Positions 24,439-32,164 of a stretch of DNA of 36,688 nt are shown in pieces. The DNA lies in assembly GCA_902500755.1 (NCBI GenBank), contig CABVRV010000031.1:1-36688 (forward strand), read 5' to 3'. The position numbers were made by a program, and so were the translations under genes. Source of the DNA: an uncultured Nitrospira sp. GTDB lineage: Bacteria > Nitrospirota > Nitrospiria > Nitrospirales > Nitrospiraceae. Below the pieces are notes generated by a model, which was not told where the DNA came from, searched no databases, and saw only the letters and a program-made list of their open reading frames with translations. Numbering within the stretch: position 1 is the stretch's first letter; every line of letters starts with the position of its first letter.

Positions 24439-24990
24439 TCAGCGCTTCTCGCTGGAACGCTTGAGGAAGTCAGCCAGTTCGCTCGCATGAGCCTCCGTTT
24501 CGGCGAGAATTTCAAGAAGGATTTCTCGCGTAATTAGATCCTTCTCGCCGATCTCCCGAATCAAGGCGCTGTATGCCTCCACTTGCCTCCGCTCAAGCAC
24601 CAGATCCTCGATGACCATCTCGGTCAGTGAGGTGCCTTGTTCGGGATGGACACCGATTGCGGCGGCCTTACTCGCGAGCTCCTGCAAGTCAAAAATCGGC
24701 ACGCCGCCGAGCTGTTGGATCCGACCGGCCAGCTGATCGGCATGGTTCAGCTCCTGGTCGGCATGCTGTTCAAATTCCGTCTTGAGGCTCGGCGAGAGGA
24801 GAGACACCGCCATATAGGCATGTTGCTTGTATTGCAGGTAGCTTGCGATTTCCGTCGACCTGAGGCGATTCAGTGAACCGGCGATTTGCTGCGGCTTAGC
24901 CAGGTATTGCTTGGTCACTGCCCCTTGCGCGATTGCGTCTCGAACCTGTTCGTCCGTGCCGACTGCCTCATACTGCATAGTTGGTTCCAT
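24439..24990 (-). CDS. Ferritin-like / bacterioferritin-type protein
   Basis: 183 residues, a four-helix bundle of the ferritin class. Metal-ligand patterns are present: NRLRSTEIASYLQYKQHAY, EFEQHADQELNHADQLAGR (ExxH type) and LVLERRQVEAYSALIREIGE, with a last ETEAHASELADFL. It may store iron or detoxify iron and peroxide. The ATG has AGGAG nine bases upstream. It lies 62 bases upstream of the pentaheme cytochrome gene on the same strand, so it may be transcribed with the ACIII locus and help to supply iron for its many hemes and clusters; that link is an inference. Confidence 0.85.
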   Translation of the reverse strand: MEPTMQYEAVGTDEQVRDAIAQGAVTKQYLAKPQQIAGSLNRLRSTEIASYLQYKQHAYMAVSLLSPSLKTEFEQHADQELNHADQLAGRIQQLGGVPIFDLQELASKAAAIGVHPEQGTSLTEMVIEDLVLERRQVEAYSALIREIGEKDLITREILLEILAETEAHASELADFLKRSSEKR

Positions 24991-25147
24991 GGTCGTTTCT
25001 CCTCTTCACAATGAAATGATTGGGTCGAGATTATTCTGTCCACACCACCCTGCCGTCGTCGTGTTGTTCAGTTGCAGATAACCCATCATCCGTTTGAGGT
25101 GAGTGACATCGGATGAAGATGAATATAGGTAACAGTCCAGTAATCGT

Positions 25148-25676
25148 TTATAGATAGGCGATCTCCTCTCGAGGGATGGCACGCAGTCGTTCGGTCAAGC
25201 GACTATTCTCGTCGTAATCCACCGGGCAATCGATGACGGCCGGTCCCGGCTGCCTCAGGGCCTCGACCAGAATAGGCGCCAGTTCCGAAGACGCGTTGAC
25301 GCGATAGCCGACGGCGCCGAAACTTTCCGCATAGCGAATCAGATCGGGATTGCCGAAATCCACGAACGCGCTACGACCGAACTTTAGTTGCTGTTTCCAG
25401 CGAATAACTCCGTAACCGTCGTCTCGCCAAATCAGCACGACGATCGGAAGACGCAGTCTGACCGCCGTTTCCAGTTCCTGTGAGTTCATGAGAAACCCTC
25501 CGTCACCGGTGACGGCCACCACACTTCGCTCGGGATACATGTCGCGTCTCGATGAAGCGAATGCTCGAATCCACCAGGGCATCCATTAAGTCCAGATTCT
25601 CCTCGCCGGGTAGGCCGAAGGCGAATCGCACACCCTGCCGTTCAAGACAGCGAACAAATAGTTCGGCCGAGGTCAT
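25148..25676 (-). pseudogene. Acetolactate-synthase-type ThDP enzyme gene with its middle deleted
   Basis: From the ATG at 25676 the minus strand reads MTSAELFVRCLERQGVRFAF and then GLPGEENLDLMDALVDSS, the N-terminus of an acetolactate synthase-like enzyme. About 43 codons on, around 25541-25548, the sequence switches, in a different frame, to the C-terminal ThDP-binding domain: YPERSVVAVTGDGGFLMNSQ, then ELETAVRLRLPIVVLIWRD and DYDENSRLTERL. A whole enzyme has about 550 residues; roughly 350 from the centre are missing and the two ends are out of frame. The longest open frame (to 25582) has no sensible start. The gene is dead; it marks a precise internal deletion. Confidence 0.85.
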
Positions 25677-26039
25677 ATTGAGCCCTCGTGAATCACAACC
25701 GGATCACCTCCGTTCGTTCGACTGCTCAACTACGACTCTGCTTCTATTTACTTCTAACGGCGGATTGCTCGTACTAGGACTAACCCCAGTCGTGCGGACC
25801 CGACCGGCATGCGACACTTTTGATGGGATCGGGTGCTGTGGAAGATGCCGGCAGACGGAATCGGAATCGTCAGGACCGATCATGAAAATCACGCGAGCCA
25901 TCAAGAAGGAAGCGATGCGGTCATGTATCGAGAAAGCCACTCCTACTCAGACGGCCAGATTAGGTAGGGTTGCGCGATATCAACCAGGCCAGGACCTTGT
26001 CATGGGCTCATGGGTCCTGTAATACCCCCATCATATGCG
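25677..26039. other. Intergenic region between the broken ThDP gene and gluconokinase
   Basis: About 360 bases between divergently oriented genes. A short plus-strand frame starting at about 25880 (MKITRAIKKEAMRSCIEKAT) has no ribosome binding site and no recognised family. The region should hold the gluconokinase promoter, but no clear -35/-10 pair was picked out. Confidence 0.35.
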
Positions 26040-26543
26040 ATGAATAGGCTCGTTCACGTCATCATCCTCATGGGAGCTGCGGGTGCCGGCAAGTCGACGG
26101 TCGGTCGACAATTGGCGAAGGAACTGGGCTGGCGTTTTGTCGATGGAGATGATTTTCATCCGCCTGACAACCTCGACAAGATTAGGCGGAATATACCGCT
26201 CACGGACGAGGATCGAGGTCCTTGGCTTGAACGCCTTCGGATAGCGATCACTGAATGGGTGACCACCGGAACCCGTGTGGTGCTGGCGAGTTCTCTTTTG
26301 AAGTCCGCTTATCGCGCAATCGTCATTGGACACCACTATCATTCGGTACGGATCACGTACCTGAAAGCTGATCGAGCCCTGTTGGAACCACGCCTGCTCC
26401 ATCGAGCCGATCATGTCATGAAAGCAGACTTGCTCGACAGTCAACTCGAAACTCTGGAGGAGCCGATCAACGCCCTAACGCTCGATGCCTCCGAAGCTCC
26501 GTCAACGCTCGTGCAGCAGATTCGCGCCGCTCTCGACCTCTAG
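26040..26543 (+). CDS. Gluconokinase (GntK-type)
   Basis: 167 residues from the ATG at 26040 (MNRLVHVIILMGAAGAGKST). It has the P-loop GAAGAGKST, the gluconokinase block GWRFVDGDDFHPPDNLDKI, then LTDEDRGPWLERLR, VLASSLLKSAYR and the C-terminal ADLLDSQLETLEEP. It phosphorylates gluconate to 6-phosphogluconate for the pentose-phosphate or Entner-Doudoroff route. Gluconate can arise from periplasmic PQQ-dependent sugar oxidation, so it may be metabolically linked to the dehydrogenase at 7417-8562; the two are 18 kb apart and the link is only suggestive. An ATG at 26010 is in frame too. There is no clear ribosome binding site for either start. Confidence 0.88.
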   Translation: MNRLVHVIILMGAAGAGKSTVGRQLAKELGWRFVDGDDFHPPDNLDKIRRNIPLTDEDRGPWLERLRIAITEWVTTGTRVVLASSLLKSAYRAIVIGHHYHSVRITYLKADRALLEPRLLHRADHVMKADLLDSQLETLEEPINALTLDASEAPSTLVQQIRAALDL

Positions 26544-26565
26544 GTCCATCGGCCTTATGGCGACG

Positions 26566-26766
26566 TCAGGCTTGCGCCCCGCAGAAGTACGACTCGAAGT
26601 CGCGCTTGAACTGAAACATGTTGCCGAGATCATCGGCTCCGGGAAAGTTCAAGCTGCAGTACGCCTCAGGTGACACTGCGTTGTAACTCACTTCTTGGCC
26701 CAGCGCAGTGGTCAGCTTGGCCGTTATCTCTGAATCGGTCAGATGCTCAGAGCCGTCCCTCCTCAA
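26566..26766 (-). pseudogene. Fragment of an NmrA-family NAD(P)-binding protein
   Basis: 66 codons read HLTDSEITAKLTTALGQEVS, then YNAVSPEAYCSLNFPGADDL and GNMFQFKRDFESYFCGAQA. This is the C-terminal part of NmrA/HSCARG-like atypical short-chain dehydrogenases. About 200 N-terminal residues including the NAD(P)-binding fold are missing, and the usual last 25 residues are cut off too. It overlaps the end of the DUF5069 gene by 20 bases. It is not expected to be functional. Confidence 0.65.
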
Positions 26767-27211
26767 TATCGTAAATGTCGAAATAGTGATACACGACCTT
26801 GTGGTGCGGGACAGAGGCAGCGATGTAATCCTCCATGAATTCTTGCAGCTCAGGCGTCAGATCACTCAATCGTCGGTCGCGCTGTTGATTGTTCCAGACG
26901 ACGATCTCCGCACGCCAACGTTTCTTGGCCTGCTCCTCAATCCATTCGGCGACTTCCTCATCCGTCGCGCCGGTAGCGACAAACGACCTGAAGGCGCCAT
27001 AATCTATTCCGGTGAACTTCAACCACTGCTGGTCGAGCGGGCAATTGGAATGGTATTCCCCTTGCCAGCCGAGGAGATCGGCGCGGCATTTGTCCACCGC
27101 TCGGGCAGCTAACACATACCCGGCCAGCGTTTCCCTTGGGCTACGTGGGAATTGTTTGCCGTTCCGCAAATCTAGGGCCAACGTCTTCACTTTGTCGAGA
27201 TTTTCATTCAT
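26747..27211 (-). CDS. DUF5069 family protein
   Basis: 154 residues from the ATG at 27211, which has a perfect AAGGAGGTG eight bases upstream; the frame is open further up but that part looks non-coding. Conserved blocks: ALDLRNGKQFPRSPRETLAG, YVLAARAVDKCRADLLGWQG, LKFTGIDYGAFRSFVATGAT, DEEVAEWI and YHYFDIYDIEEGRL. DUF5069 proteins are soluble and of unknown function. It reads away from the 27562 gene on the same strand, 350 bases apart. Confidence 0.85.
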   Translation of the reverse strand: MNENLDKVKTLALDLRNGKQFPRSPRETLAGYVLAARAVDKCRADLLGWQGEYHSNCPLDQQWLKFTGIDYGAFRSFVATGATDEEVAEWIEEQAKKRWRAEIVVWNNQQRDRRLSDLTPELQEFMEDYIAASVPHHKVVYHYFDIYDIEEGRL

Positions 27212-27411
27212 GAGTTCACCTCCTTTTCGCCCGCTTGTTCCACCTCTAGAAGAGTGGAAGTCCTCCATGTAGAGGGCGAATAATAGTGTCAAACTCGTCG
27301 TCGTTTACATGGAACGCAGCGTGATAAGCCGAACGAATCCTCCTGATCACACCGAATGTGAATCGATCGTTTAGCCTTACAGAAGCAAAATGCTTTGACG
27401 AGCCCTATATT

Positions 27412-27432
27412 CTCTGGGCTATGAGCCCAGAG
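27412..27432. other. Strong perfect hairpin (9-bp stem, 3-nt loop)
   Basis: CTCTGGGCT, ATG, AGCCCAGAG forms a perfect stem of nine pairs with a three-base loop. It lies in the 350-base gap (27212-27561) between the small membrane protein gene and DUF5069, both on the minus strand. It has no flanking U-run in the right direction, so it may be a processing or Rho-assisted end of the upstream transcript, or an operator for DUF5069. No gene is seen in the rest of the gap. Confidence 0.5.
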
Positions 27433-27561
27433 AGGTCCGCACAAAAAACCGGCTGACTTGTCCTTCCCGTGTGGCCCGGGACATACCCTAGACATAACAC
27501 CGCTAGAAGAGGTGCGACGCATAACTTCCCCCACATCTAGCGTGTCGCAAGTGTTCTGTTA

Positions 27562-27786
27562 TTATCTCGTGGGGAGCATCACGTATAACCCGATCACAAT
27601 GAGAGGCCCCACGATATAGGCGGCCCGTTTTCCAAAACTGTCATAGACACCATAGATCAGGATCGCGCCGATGAGCGTGAAGTAGATCGACCCAATCCCT
27701 CGATAAGATCCCTCAAACTCTTCCGCCAAGGCGAGCGAGGGCCAGGACGCTATGAGTCCGGACGCGATGCGAGGTATTCGAATCAT
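27562..27786 (-). CDS. Small membrane protein with signal peptide-like start
   Basis: 74 residues from the ATG at 27786, fixed by GGGAGGTG eight bases upstream; the longer open frame above it is not supported. A basic start and hydrophobic stretch (MIRIPRIASGLIASWPSLAL) end in AEEFEG, like a cleaved signal. Two membrane helices follow (SIYFTLIGAILIYGVYDSFG and AAYIVGPLIVIGLYVMLPTR). Family and role are not recognised. Confidence 0.65.
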   Translation of the reverse strand: MIRIPRIASGLIASWPSLALAEEFEGSYRGIGSIYFTLIGAILIYGVYDSFGKRAAYIVGPLIVIGLYVMLPTR

Positions 27787-28015
27787 TGTCTTCACCTCCC
27801 TCAAGAACGTGTGCCGCTGATGCGACAAGGTGGATGTGATCCGGCTACGCGAGCAACACAATTTTAAAACAATCGTCAGGTCGACCCTTTGGCCATCTTT
27901 TCTGAAGATGTTCCAGTCAAACAACAATTGACGATCCCCACACCTAGCACAACCTCTAGTCACGTCGGTGCCTGGGCGCATGAGAGGTCTTATCGATTCG
28001 AACACACGAGGCCAA

Positions 28016-28222
28016 TTAGGGCGGTTTTGGAAAGGCCGGCGTTCTGATAGAGACGGTCAACCCCCAGATCAGCACCACACTGATCGTGAGGTGATACGCG
28101 ACGCCTAGAATCGATTGCGGCGCAAGTCCATGATCGTGAAGAAACCGATCGAGGTCCCAAATCGACGCGACGTCGTCTTGAGAATATCGACCTATGGCCT
28201 GGTAAGTAGCTCGAGCAGATGG
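28016..28222 (-). pseudogene. Coding-like fragment with one membrane helix, no start codon
   Basis: In this minus-strand frame the text reads YSQDDVASIWDLDRFLHDHG, then LAPQSILGVAYHLTISVVLI and WGLTVSIRTPAF before a TAA. Charge and helix pattern look like a true protein (an amphipathic helix, then a membrane helix), yet no start codon with a ribosome binding site precedes it and a TGA lies upstream. It is probably the end of a decayed gene. The family is not recognised. Confidence 0.3.
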
Positions 28223-28350
28223 TCACTCGGGTCGCCGAAGTAAACGTCAGGCCTGATGATGTGACACAACGAAATCGCCAAATGAATCGCCTTGTCAGTC
28301 AGATAAGAAGGTTGACGGTCTCCCCAAGAGTTCAAGCCAGTCAAGCGCGT
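28192..28350 (-). pseudogene. VOC (glyoxalase-like) remnant, downstream copy
   Basis: The frame ends DVYFGDPSDHLLELLTRP and a stop, which is the last strand and metal-site tail of a VOC/glyoxalase protein. Preceding residues (QPSYLTDKAIHLAISL) may belong to the same or another VOC gene, but the order is disturbed. No start and no first metal-binding half are found. The nearly identical tail at 28767-28870 shows that two related remnants flank the YHS gene. Confidence 0.5.
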
Positions 28351-28417
28351 TCTTAAACGCTCCGCCAAATCGTTCCATCTCACCTCTGTCAACCAATAGC
28401 TATTGCCGCGATTTCGA

Positions 28418-28573
28418 TCACGCTTGTTTGGCGTATCGCTCAGGGCTTGCGTCGAACTTCTGTTTGCAAGTTTGCGAGCAGAAATAGTAAGTTTTGTTCT
28501 TGTATTCGGATACGCCTGCCGAGCGCTGTTCATCCACTTGCATTCCGCAGACCGGATCAGTGTGTGTCGCCAT
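28418..28573 (-). CDS. YHS-domain protein (51 residues), likely metal-binding
   Basis: The minus strand encodes MATHTDPVCGMQVDEQRSAG, then VSEYKNKTYYFCSQTCKQKF and DASPERYAKQA. This is a complete YHS domain: DPVCGM at the start, YFCSxxCxxKF at the centre and the closing PERYA. YHS domains (TRASH-like) bind heavy metals such as copper through these cysteines and occur alone or fused to P-type ATPases. The ATG at 28573 has AAAGGAG nine bases upstream. The gene is short and easily missed. It is intact, in contrast with the VOC remnants on both sides. Confidence 0.88.
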   Translation of the reverse strand: MATHTDPVCGMQVDEQRSAGVSEYKNKTYYFCSQTCKQKFDASPERYAKQA

Positions 28574-28766
28574 GTTCTTTCACTCCTTTCTGTTTGTTGG
28601 CCCCCGCCCTTCCCTCATCAACGTCGAGGTTCTGTTTCGGTCGCTTCCTACTAGCGAGCCTGCCTCCACTGCTCTTCGCTTGCTGATCAGACAGGCAATC
28701 CTCGTGATCTTCGGGATCGAGTGGCTGCGCAAACAACGGATGAGGTTGTGATGCTGTCGTACCACC

Positions 28767-28870
28767 GCTGCCGTAGGGACGGGTGATGATCTCCAGCAGG
28801 TGGCCGCTCGGGTCGTCAAAGTAGACCCCGAGTCCTCGATCCCACGTGTTGATCTCGTCGCACTTGTGGC
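28767..28870 (-). pseudogene. VOC (glyoxalase-like) remnant, upstream copy
   Basis: The frame contains CDEINTWDRGLGVYFDDPSG and then HLLEIITRPYGSGG, the conserved C-terminal metal site and tail of VOC family proteins. Residues before it are not VOC-like in this frame, and the frame runs on past the usual end, so both the N-terminal domain and the native stop are gone. No gene is seen between this remnant and the DUF899 stop at 29101. Confidence 0.6.
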
Positions 28871-29100
28871 GGTAAGGTCGTCGGCCTGGATGGCTGCCTG
28901 GCTTCGCACGCTGGTCGCCTTTTTGGAGGGTGCGAGTAACACTATGTGTCGGCAGTCGAAAGATTAACTGGCTCATAGTCCGATCTCAATGTGCATCTCG
29001 CCAATCAACCTGATCGTGTCGGCATAGCCATTCCATGGTGAGTTCGAAGCCCTCTTCATCTCGCCTTTGGGCAGAAGGCTGAAGAAATGATACGCGCTGT

Positions 29101-29859
29101 CTAGCCCCTCTTGGCCCCCAGATCGTCGGAATGTCCGGCCTTCACTCGAGGCCACTGGACGATGGGACGTCCATTGATACGGTACGGGTTCTCTTCTTCG
29201 TCGTCCTTCCACGGTTGCGGCCAGCCGGTCGGCGAATCCTCCCACCATTCCTGCCGCCCGTACACAGTCATGTCGAGCAGCGGGTAGCTGTTGCCCATCA
29301 CTTCAACGCCGCGCCTCGTTGTCCAGTAGGTCTCGAAGACTTTGTCGCCCTGGCGCAGGTAGCAAACGATGTACATCGTGCCCGCCCTGCGACCGTCCAA
29401 GAGAGTGTCGAGCGACGTTCCCTGGACTGAGTACCATGGCATCTCCCAGCCCATGAAGTCACGGTACCGGGCACTCTCTTCGTACGGGCCCTGGCAGAAT
29501 GTGGCGTACGTGACATCGCGGGAATGCAGAAAGGACAACTCGCGGACCTGCGCCGTGTACAAGGCGCAGCCTTCGCACTGCTCCGCCGCCGGGTGCCCGG
29601 TATGCCACATGAAGTAGTAGGCGATGAGCATCCGGCGCCCCTCGAATGCGTCCAACAGCCTCACCGTTCCACGCTCGCCGATAAGCGGAGTCATTCCATC
29701 CACCTCGACCATGGGGAGCCGCCGACGAGCGGCCGCTATGGTGTCGCCTTCCCTCATGTGGGTCTTCTCGCGAACCCGCAATGCGTCCAGCTCGGCCTGG
29801 AACGTGCTCCGATCGACGATTGCAGGTACGCTAAATTCATTTCTCATGACATCTTTCAT
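29101..29859 (-). CDS. DUF899 family protein (thioredoxin-like fold)
   Basis: 252 residues. Typical DUF899 blocks: ELDALRVREKTHMREGDTIA, AARRRLPMVEVDG, LLDAFEGRRMLIAYYFMWHT, EQCEGCALYTAQVRELSFLH and FMGWEMPWYSVQGTSLDTLL. The CEGC pair sits where thioredoxin-fold members of this family have cysteines. Function unknown; these soluble proteins often occur near VOC and SRPBCC genes, as here. The start is supported by GGAGGTGG eight bases before the ATG. Confidence 0.87.
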   Translation of the reverse strand: MKDVMRNEFSVPAIVDRSTFQAELDALRVREKTHMREGDTIAAARRRLPMVEVDGMTPLIGERGTVRLLDAFEGRRMLIAYYFMWHTGHPAAEQCEGCALYTAQVRELSFLHSRDVTYATFCQGPYEESARYRDFMGWEMPWYSVQGTSLDTLLDGRRAGTMYIVCYLRQGDKVFETYWTTRRGVEVMGNSYPLLDMTVYGRQEWWEDSPTGWPQPWKDDEEENPYRINGRPIVQWPRVKAGHSDDLGAKRG

Positions 29860-29953
29860 CGTTCCACCTCCATCGGCCGGTAATTCAGGTCAAATGAAGA
29901 TCATGAGTTGCGAATGCTATCGGAATAGGTCACCCCGTCTTGCTTCTTTTGGA

Positions 29954-30403
29954 TCAATCCTTAATATCCGGCTCGACGAGTCGTGCCAAGCTCCGCAGTG
30001 ATTCCTGCCAGCCCAGATAGCAAGCTTCCAACGGAATCACATCGGGAAGACCTTCCTGCTCAATGTTGAGGTCCGTACCTACCGATACTTCTTTGAGTGT
30101 GACCGTAACCCTGATCTCCCCTGGCAGATTCGGATCATCGAAATTGTCCGTATAGCGAAGACGTTCATTAGGTACGAGTTCGAGATACTCGCCGCCGAAC
30201 GAATGGCTCTTGCCGGTGGTGAAGTTGGTGAACGACATCTTGTACTTGCCTCCGACTTTCGCATCCATCTGGTGCACTTTGCCCGTAAATCCGTTCGGCG
30301 GCAGCCACTTATTCATCGCGTCGGCATCGAGAAACGCGCGATAGACCTTGTCTGGTTTGGCGGCCACAACTCGATGCAAGCGAACGGTGTTTTTCGTAGA
30401 CAT
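29954..30403 (-). CDS. SRPBCC / AHSA1-type protein
   Basis: 149 residues of the START-like (Activator of Hsp90 ATPase homologue 1) fold: VRLHRVVAAKPDKVYRAFLD, ADAMNKWLPPNGFTGKVHQM, YLELVPNERLRYTDNFDDP and LPGEIRVTVTLKE, with the closing ACYLGWQESLRSLARLVEP. Bacterial members bind small hydrophobic ligands; their substrates are mostly unknown. AAGGAG lies eight bases before the ATG. It is part of a same-strand run with DUF899 and two VOC genes. Confidence 0.87.
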   Translation of the reverse strand: MSTKNTVRLHRVVAAKPDKVYRAFLDADAMNKWLPPNGFTGKVHQMDAKVGGKYKMSFTNFTTGKSHSFGGEYLELVPNERLRYTDNFDDPNLPGEIRVTVTLKEVSVGTDLNIEQEGLPDVIPLEACYLGWQESLRSLARLVEPDIKD

Positions 30404-30508
30404 ATGGTTTCTCCTTTTCGTCGAGTCGATTGACGATTATGACCAACTACATTCTTACTTCTTAGTCGAACGAGGGGTTGGAAATCGACAACCGGCGATG
30501 TTCGCTTC

Positions 30509-31003
30509 TTACGACTTCCGTGCGACAGCCGCTTCAATCGCCGCAATGTCGATTTTCTTCATCGTCATCATGGCGTCCATCGCACGCTTCGCCGCAGCCT
30601 CGTCAGGGTGATTCATCGCGACGAGCAGCGCCCGTGGAACGATCTGCCAAGAGTATCCCCAGCAGTCCTGACACCAGCTGCAATCGCTCTCAGCGCCGCC
30701 GTTCCCGACGATGGCGTTCCAATAGCGATCGGTCTCGGCCTGGTCGTCTGTGAAGACCTGGAAGCTGACCGCTTCATTGGGTTTGACCTGTGGCCCTCCG
30801 TTCAGTCCGACAAACGACTGACCAAGCACCGTGAATTCGACCGTCAGCTCGTCTCCTGCTTTGCCACCGGGGTAGTCGGACGCGGCCTTCATCGCGGCTC
30901 CGACTCGGCTGTCGGGAAACACGCTCGCGTAGAATTCCGCCGCTTTCCGGGCTTCGCCGTGATCGAACCACAGACAATTCGCGAGTTTTGATCTGTTGAT
31001 CAT
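30509..31003 (-). CDS. VOC superfamily, PhnB / 3-demethylubiquinone-methyltransferase-like protein
   Basis: 164 residues: KLANCLWFDHGEARKAAEFY, ASVFPDSRVG, VEFTVLGQSFVGLNGGPQVK, FQVFTDDQAETDRYWNAIV and GWSWQIVP-like WGYSWQIVPRALL. This pattern is the PhnB-like branch of the vicinal-oxygen-chelate superfamily, named 3-dmu-9 methyltransferase in older databases though no methyltransferase fold is present. Its role is probably small-molecule modification or binding. AAAGGA lies nine bases before the ATG. Confidence 0.87.
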   Translation of the reverse strand: MINRSKLANCLWFDHGEARKAAEFYASVFPDSRVGAAMKAASDYPGGKAGDELTVEFTVLGQSFVGLNGGPQVKPNEAVSFQVFTDDQAETDRYWNAIVGNGGAESDCSWCQDCWGYSWQIVPRALLVAMNHPDEAAAKRAMDAMMTMKKIDIAAIEAAVARKS

Positions 31004-31113
31004 GATCTGATTCCTTTGTTGCTTTTATGACTGGAATAATGGTGCCGTTCCCATTACTCGAAAACTCAGCTCATTATTTCCTTCTGAGCACACCATGCAT
31101 GATATTCGTGGAA

Positions 31114-31250
31114 GAAACATGTTCGGCACACTGGTAGCCGAGTTGTGGGGTATCAGCACATCACAACCCTGGACCACTACCATCGGCTGTCTCAACGAGG
31201 CATGGATCCCCTCTGTGACAAAGTGGAATGCAGTGCCACCATTCATGATG
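31114..31250 (-). pseudogene. Possible remnant of a RibD-C / dihydrofolate-reductase-like gene
   Basis: Within the 344-base gap 31004-31347 the minus strand reads MNGGTAFHFVTEGIHASL and then GCDVLIPHNSAT. The first part is very like the motif xGGTTFHFVTDGIxxAL of RibD-C/YyaP-type reductases, which is normally followed by a KDVxIxGGAxT block; here that block is garbled. Neither end of such a gene is present. The rest of the gap shows no gene. Confidence 0.4.
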
Positions 31251-31347
31251 ACCGACGCGCGAGGTGCCCGGCAGGATCGCCATCCGCACGCGGCCCCAGT
31301 CGCGGTGTTTTTCTCTACATTCAAGTCGTAACCCGTTCATTCATGGT

Positions 31348-31728
31348 TCATTTTTTCGGTTTTTCCCACAGCGACATCACGTTGTCATCCAGATCGGCGA
31401 AGTCGGCCATGAATCCCCACTCACCGATGGCATGTTTCGGCGTCATGACTTTCCCGCCTGCCTTCTCGATGGCCTTGAGCGTATTGTCTATTGAATCGGT
31501 TTCGACGACCACTGACGGGTGGTCGTCTTTGGATTTCTGTTTGTAGAAACCACCGTTGATGCCTCCCACTTCGACTGGGGTATGATCTTTATCCGCGGCT
31601 GTTGTGAGGGCCATGGCGCCTTCATCACCACACAGCTCAACTTTCCAGTCGAACACCTTTTCATAAAATATCTTGGTCTTGTGAAAATCCGAAGCCGGAA
31701 TCTCAAAAAAGCAGGCTTTGTTTTTCAT
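31348..31728 (-). CDS. VOC family (glyoxalase-like) protein
   Basis: 126 residues starting MKNKACFFEIPASDFHKTKI. One VOC module pair: the first half has FYEKVFDWKVELCGDEGAMA and INGGFYKQ; the second has DSIDNTLKAIEKAGGKVMTP and WGFMADFADLDDNVMSLWE, with the last Glu as likely metal ligand. It resembles the class called glyoxalase/bleomycin-resistance-like (YaeR/CFP30-type). AGGAG lies seven bases before the ATG at 31728; a TTG six bases upstream is also in frame. Substrate unknown. Confidence 0.87.
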   Translation of the reverse strand: MKNKACFFEIPASDFHKTKIFYEKVFDWKVELCGDEGAMALTTAADKDHTPVEVGGINGGFYKQKSKDDHPSVVVETDSIDNTLKAIEKAGGKVMTPKHAIGEWGFMADFADLDDNVMSLWEKPKK

Positions 31729-31734
31729 GTTCAA

Positions 31735-32164
31735 TCTCCTTTCTCGAACGGTTGAGGATTTGAATTAGGAAACTTCCACTCTGCTCGGTGCTTCATCATG
31801 CCCACATCTATTGCCTGTTGCATATCGCATTCCACGGAAGAGTCAGTGAGAGTCAGCAAACCAGGAATTGTTCCCAGAGCCTTTGCTGTAGCTAATTAAA
31901 AGGCTGAACGATTGTCAGGACAATTCGTCGTGTGAGGGAAAGAATGTCCGACACGGGTAGCCGATTCGCTCTGAAATTGTTGATAAAGCCATGGAATCAG
32001 GATTGCACGTTTCTATTCAGGAGGAGGTTTGGCACATCTGGGGTCAAGCGCCTTTTCGGCGGCGGTATCACCGACCATCTACTACGTGATGCGCGGGGAT
32101 CAGGACTCTGGATCATCGCCTAACCTTGGAATCACTCATCGAGAAGCCAAAAGAAAGGACGCGT
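31735..32164. other. Divergent intergenic region upstream of VOC and mlaC-like genes
   Basis: About 430 bases between divergent genes. Only short unsupported frames occur. ATTGTC at 31911-31916 and GACAAT at 31919-31924 form a short palindrome with a two-base centre, which could be an operator. The region should hold promoters in both directions; none was assigned with confidence. Confidence 0.35.

Noticed and set aside
28973-29248. Minus-strand frame extending past the DUF899 stop (SAYHFFSLLPKGEMKRASNSPW)
   Set aside because: It overlaps DUF899 in another frame, has no start with a ribosome binding site, and no family was recognised; it could be one more remnant but support is too thin.
31932-32123. 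Short plus-strand frame upstream of the mlaC-like gene
   Set aside because: No ribosome binding site and no recognisable sequence; taken as intergenic.
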